Source of the DNA: Roseovarius sp. W115
GTDB lineage: Bacteria > Pseudomonadota > Alphaproteobacteria > Rhodobacterales > Rhodobacteraceae
Direction of reading: 5' to 3'
DNA: 64,000 nucleotides
NCBI RefSeq assembly: GCF_032842945.2
Contig: NZ_CP146606.1
Location: forward strand, 2,608,501 to 2,672,500
Part shown: positions 34,861 through 42,259 of the stretch, one piece after another
How positions within the stretch are numbered: position 1 is the stretch's first letter
Layout of the letters: each line of letters opens with the position of its first letter
The notes under the pieces: generated by a model
What the model was told of the DNA's origin: nothing
The model's input: the letters and a program-made list of their open reading frames with translations, nothing else
Databases searched by the model: none
Translations under genes and position numbers: made by a program

Positions 34861-35740
34861 TGCCGGGCGTCGATTGCCACAGCCGCGTGCGATGCTGACG
34901 TTGATCAAGCCGATCACGTGGTTTCCGCCGATCTGGGCCTATCTTTGTGGTGTCGTCTCGTCCGGCACGCCGGTTTTGTCGGCGCCGTGGCTTGTGCTTA
35001 TTGGCATGGTGTTGGCCGGGCCGGTGGTTTGCGGGATGAGCCAGGCGGCCAATGATTGGTGCGACCGGCATGTGGATGCCATCAACGAACCTTACCGGCC
35101 GATCCCGTCCGGGGCCATTCCGGGGCGCTGGGGGCTATGGATTGCCCTTGTGATGAGCGCACTTGCGCTGGCGTTGGGCTACACGCTGGGGCCATGGGGT
35201 TTTGGCGCAACGATCTTTGGCGTGCTGGCCGCCTGGGCCTATTCGGCAGAGCCGGTGCGTCTCAAGCGCTCGGGCATCTGGGGGCCGGGGCTGGTTGGTC
35301 TATGCTATGAGGGTTTACCTTGGTTCACAGGTGCCGCTGTTTTGTCAGCAGGTGCGCCGTCCTGGCAGATTGTCGTCATTGCCTTGCTCTATGCTGTTGG
35401 CGCGCACGGCATTATGACCCTCAATGATTTCAAGGCTTTGGAGGGTGACCGTCAAACTGGCGTTAACTCTTTGCCCGTCACGTTGGGGCCAGAGCGCGCG
35501 GCGCGCGTGGCCTGCTGGGTTATGGCGCTGCCACAGATCGGGGTTATCGCGCTTCTCTTTGCGTGGGGGCAGGTCTGGCATGCACTTGCTATCGTGGCTG
35601 TCCTTGTCGCGCAAATCCTGGCTATGCGCGTGATGCTGAGCGACCCCAAGGGCAAGGCGCCGTGGTATAACGGCACGGGCGTCACGCTTTATGTCAGCGG
35701 CATGATGATTGCCGCCTTCGCCATTCGGGGGCTGGTGTGA
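34838..35740 (+). CDS. bchG: Bacteriochlorophyll synthase BchG (start uncertain)
   Basis: BchG is a UbiA-family membrane prenyltransferase attaching geranylgeranyl (or phytyl) to bacteriochlorophyllide a. The 300-aa product has about eight to nine helices and the aspartate-rich QAANDWCDRHVDAINEPYRP (about 69-88) and NDFKALEGDRQTGVNSLPVT (about 196-215). The N-terminus from ATG 34838 (MGVSLNLHAGRRLPQPRA) resembles homologues, but the local promoter appears to start downstream of it. ATG 34892 (MLTLIKPITWFPP) is the alternative. Neither has a clear Shine-Dalgarno. The stop overlaps the next gene as TGATG. Confidence 0.93.
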   Translation: MGVSLNLHAGRRLPQPRAMLTLIKPITWFPPIWAYLCGVVSSGTPVLSAPWLVLIGMVLAGPVVCGMSQAANDWCDRHVDAINEPYRPIPSGAIPGRWGLWIALVMSALALALGYTLGPWGFGATIFGVLAAWAYSAEPVRLKRSGIWGPGLVGLCYEGLPWFTGAAVLSAGAPSWQIVVIALLYAVGAHGIMTLNDFKALEGDRQTGVNSLPVTLGPERAARVACWVMALPQIGVIALLFAWGQVWHALAIVAVLVAQILAMRVMLSDPKGKAPWYNGTGVTLYVSGMMIAAFAIRGLV

Positions 35741-36987
35741 TGCTGGGCTGGGGCGGAATCCTGCGCTTGTGTCTGGCCAATGCCGCGATTGGTGGGCTTT
35801 CGGCCTTACCCGTGAACCTCTTTAACCGGCTGATGACGGTTGAATTGGCGCTTCCTGCGCTGCTTCCCGGCTTTCTGGTGGCTTTGCATTACGCCGTGCA
35901 ACTCTCGCGCCCCGTCTGGGGGCATCGCTCTGATGCCAAGGGCGGGCGTACACCGTTCATTCTTGGCGGCGTGGCTGTTGTTGGCCTTGGGCTGGTTATG
36001 ACCGGGTGGGCTATTGCCTACGCGCCGAGCACGACCGTAGCCATCAGCATCTGGATCCTTGCCTATGCTCTCATTGGCTTTGGTATCGGGGCGGCGGGCA
36101 CATCTTTCCTGGCACTTTTGGCCACAGCGGTTTCAGATGAGCGCAAGGGCGCGGCGGCCACGCTGGCGTGGCTGATGCTGATTGCCGGGGCTATTGCGGC
36201 CTCGGTCGGGTCGGGCATCGCGCTCAAACCTTATTCTCCAGACCGCCTGATGATGGTGGTGCCCTGCGTGGCCATCGCCTGTTTCGCGCTGTCTTTCATC
36301 GCCACATGGCGCACCGAAAGCCGCCTTGGCGCGGTGCCTGCGCCGTCCGAACCGGCCCTTGGTCCGGCCATTCGCGCAACATTGGCGGATCCAGCGGCAA
36401 GGGCCTTCACCGGGTTCGTGTTCCTGTCGATCCTGGCATTCTACCTCAGTGAATTGGTGCTGGAGCCCTTTGCCGGTCACATTCACGGTCTGACACCAGA
36501 CGCCTCGACAAAACTGTCCGGCGGCAAAGACGGCGCATCGCTCTTGGGGATGATCGCGGCGGGAGGCCTGTCGACCTTTGGCTTTGGAAGCCTGCGGTTC
36601 TGGGCCGTTGCTGGGTGTGTGATCTCGGCCGTGGGTCTTGTCGGACTTGGCATTGGTGCGGCCCTGGTGCCGTTTACGGTCATTCTGGGACTTGGCAACG
36701 GGCTTTTCGTGGTCGGGGCTATTGGCTCAATGATGCGTCTGGCCGCAGCGCAAAAAGGCGCCACCGGCACACGCATGGGCGTCTTTGGCGCGTCTCAGGC
36801 CGTCGCGGCGGGGCTGGCTGGCCTGATTGCCACAGGCACACTCGATTTAGCGCGTCTCACCATGTCGGATGCCACTGCCTATGGCGTGGTTTTCGGGCTT
36901 GAGGCGCTTTTGTTCTTAGCTGCTGCATTTGTGGCGACACGGATTCTTCATCGACCGGTCGCGCCGCAGCTTCAACCGGGAGAATGA
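35740..36987 (+). CDS. PucC-family (BCD) transporter between bchG and bchP
   Basis: This is a 415-aa, roughly 12-helix major-facilitator protein of the bacteriochlorophyll delivery family, paralogous to LhaA and equivalent to orf428 of Rhodobacter capsulatus. Features are FNRLMTVELALPALLPGFLV, RPVWGHRSDAKGGRTPFILG and LSELVLEPFAGHIHGLTPDA. ATG 35740 overlaps the bchG stop and its own stop overlaps bchP. Its role in pigment handling is inferred from family and position. Confidence 0.88.
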   Translation: MLGWGGILRLCLANAAIGGLSALPVNLFNRLMTVELALPALLPGFLVALHYAVQLSRPVWGHRSDAKGGRTPFILGGVAVVGLGLVMTGWAIAYAPSTTVAISIWILAYALIGFGIGAAGTSFLALLATAVSDERKGAAATLAWLMLIAGAIAASVGSGIALKPYSPDRLMMVVPCVAIACFALSFIATWRTESRLGAVPAPSEPALGPAIRATLADPAARAFTGFVFLSILAFYLSELVLEPFAGHIHGLTPDASTKLSGGKDGASLLGMIAAGGLSTFGFGSLRFWAVAGCVISAVGLVGLGIGAALVPFTVILGLGNGLFVVGAIGSMMRLAAAQKGATGTRMGVFGASQAVAAGLAGLIATGTLDLARLTMSDATAYGVVFGLEALLFLAAAFVATRILHRPVAPQLQPGE

Positions 36988-38167
36988 AGATGTATGACGT
37001 TGTCGTCGTCGGAGGGGGCCTGCAGGCGCCACAGCAGCCGAAGACCTGGCACGGTCCGGCCACAGTGTGGCGCTGTTGGATCGGGCAGGGCGGATCAAGC
37101 CCTGCGGCGGGGCCATTCCACCGCGTCTTATCGCAGATTTCGACATTCCTGACGACATGCTTGTGGCCAAGATCACAACGGCGCGGATGATTTCCCCCAC
37201 CGGGCGCAAGGTGGATATTCCTATCGAAAACGGCTTTGTCGGCATGGTGGATCGCGAGGACTTTGACGAGTTCCTGCGCGAGCGCGCGGCCAAAGCGGGT
37301 GCTGTGCGGGCCACTGGCACGTACAAACGGATTGAGCGCGACATTGGTGTGACCAAAGTGATTTACCGCGACAAGGTCAGCGGCAATGAGCGTGAGTTGC
37401 CCTGCAAGCTGGTGATCGGCGCGGATGGCGCGCGCTCCAACGTGGCCCGTGACGAAGTCGAAGGCGGGGATCGCATCCCTTATGTGATCGCCTATCACGA
37501 AATCATCGAGGCGCCGGGGGCGGTCGGCGACTATGACCCGGATCGCTGTGACGTGGTCTACGACGGGCGTATCTCCCCGGATTTTTATGGCTGGGTGTTC
37601 CCGCATGGGAAATCCGCCAGTGTCGGCATGGGGTCTATGGTCAAGGAGGTCGATGTCAAACAAGCCACCGCCGATCTGCGCGTGGCCAGCGGGCTGGATC
37701 AATGCGAGACCATCCGCAAGGAGGGCGCGCCCATTCCGCTGAAACCGCTGGATCGTTGGGACAATGGCAAGGACGTGGTTCTCGCCGGGGATGCGGCGGG
37801 TGTTGTCGCTCCAAGCTCGGGCGAAGGGATTTATTATGCCATGGCCGGAGGACGCGCAGCCGCAACAGCGGCAACCGCCTGTCTGGCGTCGGGGCGCGTG
37901 AAGGACCTGCGCCTTGCACGGCAGATGTTCATGAAAGAGCACAAGATGGTCTTTCGCGTGCTGGCCTCAATGCAGAACGCCTATTACAAATCTGATGAGC
38001 GGCGGGAGCGCTTTGTTTCGCTCTGCCATGACATTGACGTTCAGCGCCTCACATTCGAGGCCTATATGAACAAAAAGCTGGTGCGCGCCCGGCCCATGGC
38101 GCATATCAAGATCGGACTGAAGAACTTGGCGCATCTGACACGGCTGGTGCCGACTGGATTTACATGA
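36984..38167 (+). CDS. bchP: Geranylgeranyl reductase BchP, frameshifted as sequenced
   Basis: BchP reduces the geranylgeranyl tail of bacteriochlorophyll to phytyl. The FAD-binding N-terminus starts MKMYDVVVVGGG and then shifts frame at the G/C run 37014-37020. One extra base gives VVGGGPAGATAAEDLARSGH, followed in the second frame by VALLDRAGRIKPCGGAIPPR, RMISPTGRKVDIPIENGFVG and LAGDAAGVVAPSSGEGIYYA to the stop at 38167 (about 394 aa, normal length). Probably a homopolymer error. ATG 36984 overlaps the upstream stop; ATG 36990 is also possible. Confidence 0.9.
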
Positions 38168-38679
38168 AGATCATGATACCGACATGGGTGGGCGGCGACC
38201 TGGTTGCCGTCGAAAAGCTTGAGGCGCATCAAAAGGGGCTGCGCCACAAGGCTGTGTCTGTCTTTGTGATGCATGGCACAGAAGTGCTGATCCAGCGCCG
38301 GGCAATGTGCAAGTATCACACGCCAGGGCTTTGGGCGAACACCTGTTGTACGCATCCCAAATGGGGTGAGGAACCAGAGGATTGTGCGCATCGTCGCCTG
38401 GACGAAGAGTTGGGGATCACCGGCTTAAAGCTCGAACCGCGAGATCGGTTGGAATATCGCGCTGATGTAGGCGGCGGTCTCATTGAGCATGAGGTCGTGG
38501 ACATCTTTACCGCACAGGTCCCAGAGCGGATCTCGGTGCTTCCGAATCCTCTGGAAGTGATGGATGTGGATTGGGTGGATCTTGACGTGCTCGCAGGTTT
38601 GGCAAGAAAGGACCCGGGGAAATACACCCCCTGGTTGAGGATCTACCTTTCCGAGCATGCAAATCAAATTTTTGCATAG
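38164..38679 (+). CDS. idi: Isopentenyl-diphosphate delta-isomerase (type 1)
   Basis: Idi interconverts IPP and DMAPP for carotenoid and phytyl synthesis. The 171-aa Nudix-fold protein has the catalytic Cys in WANTCCTHPKWGEEPEDCAH and the Nudix-like RRLDEELGITGLKL. Its ATG overlaps the bchP TGA. This is the last gene of the bchG operon. Confidence 0.94.
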   Translation: MKIMIPTWVGGDLVAVEKLEAHQKGLRHKAVSVFVMHGTEVLIQRRAMCKYHTPGLWANTCCTHPKWGEEPEDCAHRRLDEELGITGLKLEPRDRLEYRADVGGGLIEHEVVDIFTAQVPERISVLPNPLEVMDVDWVDLDVLAGLARKDPGKYTPWLRIYLSEHANQIFA

Positions 38680-38707
38680 AAAACAGGAAACTTAGTCGCA
38701 GGCGTGG

Positions 38708-38721
38708 TTGATCTGAATCAA
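38708..38721 (+). promoter_or_regulatory. FnrL/FNR-type box upstream of bchJ
   Basis: TTGATCTGAATCAA is a perfect match to TTGAT-N4-ATCAA, the FNR/FnrL consensus. It lies 29 bp after idi and 220 bp before the bchJ ATG. The interval 38722-38941 has no clear gene, only a short minus-strand open stretch without a start (stop at 38738-38740). Confidence 0.75.
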
Positions 38722-38941
38722 ACTGCGATTTCTCAATTTATGCCAAGAGTGGCGCATGGGGCGGCGGGTTACAGGCTGTTCCGATATGCGCTTTGAGGCG
38801 TTCCAAAACCAACAAGATGGCATCTTCTGGTGTGCGGGGTAGAGGCGGCAATTCGGTCGGCTCTAGGGTGGCCTAGGCAAGGGCTTTTGTCCTGAATGAG
38901 TTCTCAAAGCAGACCTCACGTTTGTGGGGCCGGGGAATAAA

Positions 38942-39517
38942 ATGGATGACTTGGTACAGCCCAGGATTGGGTCTGATGCGGTGCTTCAGACTCTGGATGC
39001 CTTGGGCGAAGTTGGTGGCGAACTTCTGGCGCACAAGGTTCTGGAGGCCGCAGGGCTTCGGCATGTGCTTGATCAAAAACTTCAGGAGATGGTTCCGCAA
39101 AATCTCTTTTTAGCGCTTGTTCGGGCGATTGAGGATACGCTCCCGAGGTCGCAGGTCGATTTGGTTGCGGTGAGTTCAGGGCGGAAAAACGGGAGTGTTT
39201 TGCTTGAACAATACATCCCTGATATGGCACAAAAGCTGCTGCACACCTTGCCGCCTCACGTTGCAGGGCCTTTGTTGCTTCAGGCACTGGAAAAGCATTC
39301 GTGGACATTTGCCGGATCTGCCAAAGTTCATTATGAGGCGGGGCCGCCGCTCCAGTTAGTGATCGAGAACAACCCGATGGCTGTCTGGGGGTGCCTGTGG
39401 CAATGCGCATTGCTTGAAACAGTGTTCCGTGGCCTCATTTCGGCGGATGCGCGGGTCTGGCACATGGCGTGCTGCGCGGACCACAGGCCGTCCTGCGTCT
39501 ACATGATCGAGATCTAA
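38942..39517 (+). CDS. bchJ: BchJ, V4R-domain protein of bacteriochlorophyll synthesis
   Basis: BchJ was first called a 4-vinyl reductase; later work in related organisms suggests a substrate-handling rather than catalytic role. The 191-aa product has a V4R domain with FAGSAKVHYEAGPPLQLVIE and a C-terminal cysteine cluster (HMACCADHRPSCVYMIEI) that could bind metal. ATG 38942 (MDDLVQPRIGSDAVL) is preferred to an in-frame GTG 38924. It is the right-hand boundary gene of the PGC and stands alone, behind an FnrL-type box. Confidence 0.88.
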   Translation: MDDLVQPRIGSDAVLQTLDALGEVGGELLAHKVLEAAGLRHVLDQKLQEMVPQNLFLALVRAIEDTLPRSQVDLVAVSSGRKNGSVLLEQYIPDMAQKLLHTLPPHVAGPLLLQALEKHSWTFAGSAKVHYEAGPPLQLVIENNPMAVWGCLWQCALLETVFRGLISADARVWHMACCADHRPSCVYMIEI

Positions 39518-39561
39518 AACTTAAGGCGCGGTGGCTTCATTCTGGTCAAGAATTCCTGCTT

Positions 39562-39596
39562 GGGTTATCACATGTGTCCAATGCGAGTGATACCCC
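39562..39596. promoter_or_regulatory. Inverted repeat upstream of the LysR gene
   Basis: GGGTTATCAC (39562-39571) and GTGATACCCC (39587-39596) pair at 9 of 10 positions across 15 bp, 12 bp before the LysR start. This is a possible autoregulatory site or leader hairpin. Confidence 0.4.
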
Positions 39597-39608
39597 AGAG
39601 GATGCCCT

Positions 39609-40484
39609 TTGCTCAGTCTTAAAGATTTGCACTATTTAACAGCTTTGGCGCGGCAAAAGCACTTTGCCCGTGCGGCTGAGGAATGCGGTGTATCACAACC
39701 GGCTTTTTCCATGCGGATCAGCAAGTTGGAAGAGCATCTTAAGACCAAGATTGTGCGTCGGGGCAATCGGTTCGAGGGGCTGACACCCGACGGCGAGTCG
39801 ATTGTGCGCCACGCGCTGCAAATCCTTGAGGATGTGGAACGGCTTGAGCGGGAATTCAGTGCGGAGCCTGGCGACGTGACTGGTGTTTTGCGGCTTGGTG
39901 TTGTGCCGACCGCATCAGCCTATGCCGCGAAGCTAACGAAAGCCTTGCGAGAGGCCAACCCTGGCATCACCGTCAAAATCAAATCGACCTCGTCCATGTC
40001 GATCCTGCTGGGGATCGAGGAGGGGCTTTTTGATGCAGGCATCACCTACACCGAAGCGGTCGACAAAGCGTCGCTGGAGATGCAGCCGGTGCATGAAGAA
40101 GAATATGTGCTTCTGGCACCTTCGGGCATGGTGGATCCGGATCAGGGCGATATCACCTGGAAAGAGGCCAGCCAATTGCCCATGTGTCTGCTGGAGCCGG
40201 GTATGCAAAACCGGCGTATTCTGGACGAAGTCTTCCATCAGGTCGGTGTGCAACCCACCGTGGTCGCGGAGTTGTCGGGACTCACAGCCGGTGTTGTGAT
40301 GGCGATCTCCGGCGCGGCGGCGACAATTGTGCCGCGTGGCGTGGTGGAGAGCATTGGCACGTTGGAGGCGGTGGAGGTGCATCCACTGACCGAGCCGGTG
40401 GTGCGCAAGTCCCTGAGCCTGGTGACGCCCAAGCGCGGACCGGGGCTTCGGACGCTGCAAGCTCTACGGGATGCTGTGCAATAA
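39609..40484 (+). CDS. LysR-family transcriptional regulator beside formate dehydrogenase
   Basis: This is a 291-aa LysR-type regulator with an N-terminal winged helix (FARAAEECGVSQPAFSMRIS, about 19-38), a linker helix and a periplasmic-binding-like effector domain (LRLGVVPTASAYAAKLTKAL). The start is TTG 39609 after AGAGGA; no in-frame ATG is available. OxyR-type paired redox cysteines are not seen; there is one Cys at LPMCLLEPGM. It precedes the formate dehydrogenase genes in the same direction and probably controls them. The effector is unknown. Confidence 0.88.
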   Translation: MLSLKDLHYLTALARQKHFARAAEECGVSQPAFSMRISKLEEHLKTKIVRRGNRFEGLTPDGESIVRHALQILEDVERLEREFSAEPGDVTGVLRLGVVPTASAYAAKLTKALREANPGITVKIKSTSSMSILLGIEEGLFDAGITYTEAVDKASLEMQPVHEEEYVLLAPSGMVDPDQGDITWKEASQLPMCLLEPGMQNRRILDEVFHQVGVQPTVVAELSGLTAGVVMAISGAAATIVPRGVVESIGTLEAVEVHPLTEPVVRKSLSLVTPKRGPGLRTLQALRDAVQ

Positions 40485-40494
40485 GATTTGCTTA

Positions 40495-40515
40495 TCGTAA
40501 CTTTTGAACATACGA
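40495..40515 (+). promoter_or_regulatory. Candidate LysR-type box upstream of formate dehydrogenase
   Basis: TCGTA (40495-40499), an 11-bp spacer and TACGA (40511-40515) form a T-N11-A type dyad, 55 bp before the fused formate dehydrogenase gene and just after the LysR gene. Confidence 0.5.
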
Positions 40516-40570
40516 ATTTTGCCTGTGATTTCTCTGCGTTACGGTCCGCGCGGCAGACAGGAGATCACGC

Positions 40571-42256
40571 ATGGCTTTGGACGATCGCAACGGCGTTTGG
40601 AAATCTGGGAAGGGCAAGGGGCGCCACACGCCCAAGGGCCGTCAGCTGACGGATCAGGCCTGGCAGGAGGTGCGTGATCTGCTGGGCGACACGCCGCGTC
40701 GTCGCGATCTGCTGATCGAGTTTTTGCACCTGATTCAAGATAAATATGGCCATCTCTCAGCCGCTCACATCCGCGCGCTTGCCGAGGAGCTGCGCATCGC
40801 GCAGGCTGAGATTTATGAGGTGGCCACCTTCTACGCGCATTTCGACGTGGTGAAAGAGGGCGATGTCCCGCCACCAGCGCTCACCATTCGGGTGTGCGAT
40901 TCCCTGTCCTGTGAGTTGGCCGGTGCGCAGCAACTCAAATCCGCTTTGGAAGAGGGTATGAACCCCGCCCATGTACGCGTCCTGCGCGCGCCCTGCATGG
41001 GCCGCTGCGACACAGCACCGGTGCTGGAGTTGGGCCACAACCATATTGATCATGCGACGGTCGAAAAGGTGGAGGCTGCGATTGCGGCAGACGACACTCA
41101 TGCACATGTGCCGGAGTATGAGGGTTTCGCGGCCTACAAGGCGGCAGGCGGCTATGCCAAACTCGCTGAGATCCGTGCGGCTGGTGAGTTTGAGACCATT
41201 CAGCAAGAGCTTTTGGACTCAGGTCTGCGTGGTCTTGGTGGGGCGGGTTTCCCGTCGGGCCGGAAATGGGGTTTTGTGCGGGCTGAAGCGGGTCCGCGCT
41301 ATCTCGCTGTGAACGGCGATGAGGGCGAGCCGGGTACGTTCAAGGACCGCTATTACCTCGAACGCACGCCGCATCTGTTCCTGGAAGGCATGCTCATTGC
41401 CGCTTGGGCGGTCGAGGCCGAGACCTGCTTCATCTACATGCGCGATGAATACCCCGCTGTGCTTGAGATTTTGGCACGTGAGATCAAGGCTCTGGAAGAC
41501 GCGGGCATTGTGTCTGAGGGATATATCGACCTGCGCCGCGGAGCAGGGGCCTATATCTGCGGCGAAGAAAGCGCGATGATCGAAAGCATTGAAGGCAAGC
41601 GCGGTCTGCCGCGTCACCGCCCACCTTTTGTGGCGCAAGTGGGCATCTTCAATCGCCCGACATTGGTGAACAACGTTGAAACGCTTTACTGGGTGGCCCG
41701 TGTCTTGCGTGAAGGCAAAGAAATCCTGTCCGGTGTCGAGAAAAATGGCCGTGTCGGGTTGCGCTCTTACTCGGTCTCGGGGCGTGTCAAAAACCCCGGC
41801 GTGCATCTGCTGCCCGCAGGCTCAACGATCACCGATATCATCGAGGCGTCGGGCGGTATGCTTGATGGTCACACATTCAAAGCGTACCAGCCGGGTGGAC
41901 CGTCCTCGGGGCTGTTGCCCAGCTCTATGAACGACATTCCGCTCGATTTTGACACGCTGCAACCGCATGGCAGCTTTATTGGCTCTGCTGCCGTGGTGGT
42001 TCTGTCGGATCAGGACAGCGCGAAGGAAGCGGCGATTAACATGCTTAAATTCTTTGAGGATGAAAGCTGTGGTCAATGCACACCCTGCCGCGTGGGCTGT
42101 GAGAAGGCCGTCAAGCTGATGCAGGCGGACACCTGGGATCAGGGCCTTCTGGAAGAGCTGAGCCAAACCATGGTCGATGCGTCCATCTGCGGATTGGGGC
42201 AGGCGGCCCCGAACCCGATCAGACTGACGATGAAACATTTCCCGGAGGAGGTGTAA
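40571..42256 (+). CDS. fdsB: NAD-dependent formate dehydrogenase, fused gamma-beta (FdsG-FdsB) subunit
   Basis: This is the diaphorase part of a soluble Mo-formate dehydrogenase; it passes electrons from FdsA to NAD+. The 561-aa product fuses a NuoE-like thioredoxin-fold [2Fe-2S] domain (about 1-160; Cys in VCDSLSCELAG and CMGRCDTAP) to a NuoF-like domain (GGAGFPSGRKWGF, GDEGEPGTFKDRYYLERTPH, GAGAYICGEESAMIESIEGK). The latter ends with the [4Fe-4S] motif ESCGQCTPCRVGCEK. In many organisms FdsG and FdsB are separate. It is followed after 3 nt by fdsA. Confidence 0.93.
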   Translation: MALDDRNGVWKSGKGKGRHTPKGRQLTDQAWQEVRDLLGDTPRRRDLLIEFLHLIQDKYGHLSAAHIRALAEELRIAQAEIYEVATFYAHFDVVKEGDVPPPALTIRVCDSLSCELAGAQQLKSALEEGMNPAHVRVLRAPCMGRCDTAPVLELGHNHIDHATVEKVEAAIAADDTHAHVPEYEGFAAYKAAGGYAKLAEIRAAGEFETIQQELLDSGLRGLGGAGFPSGRKWGFVRAEAGPRYLAVNGDEGEPGTFKDRYYLERTPHLFLEGMLIAAWAVEAETCFIYMRDEYPAVLEILAREIKALEDAGIVSEGYIDLRRGAGAYICGEESAMIESIEGKRGLPRHRPPFVAQVGIFNRPTLVNNVETLYWVARVLREGKEILSGVEKNGRVGLRSYSVSGRVKNPGVHLLPAGSTITDIIEASGGMLDGHTFKAYQPGGPSSGLLPSSMNDIPLDFDTLQPHGSFIGSAAVVVLSDQDSAKEAAINMLKFFEDESCGQCTPCRVGCEKAVKLMQADTWDQGLLEELSQTMVDASICGLGQAAPNPIRLTMKHFPEEV

Positions 42257-42259
42257 GCC

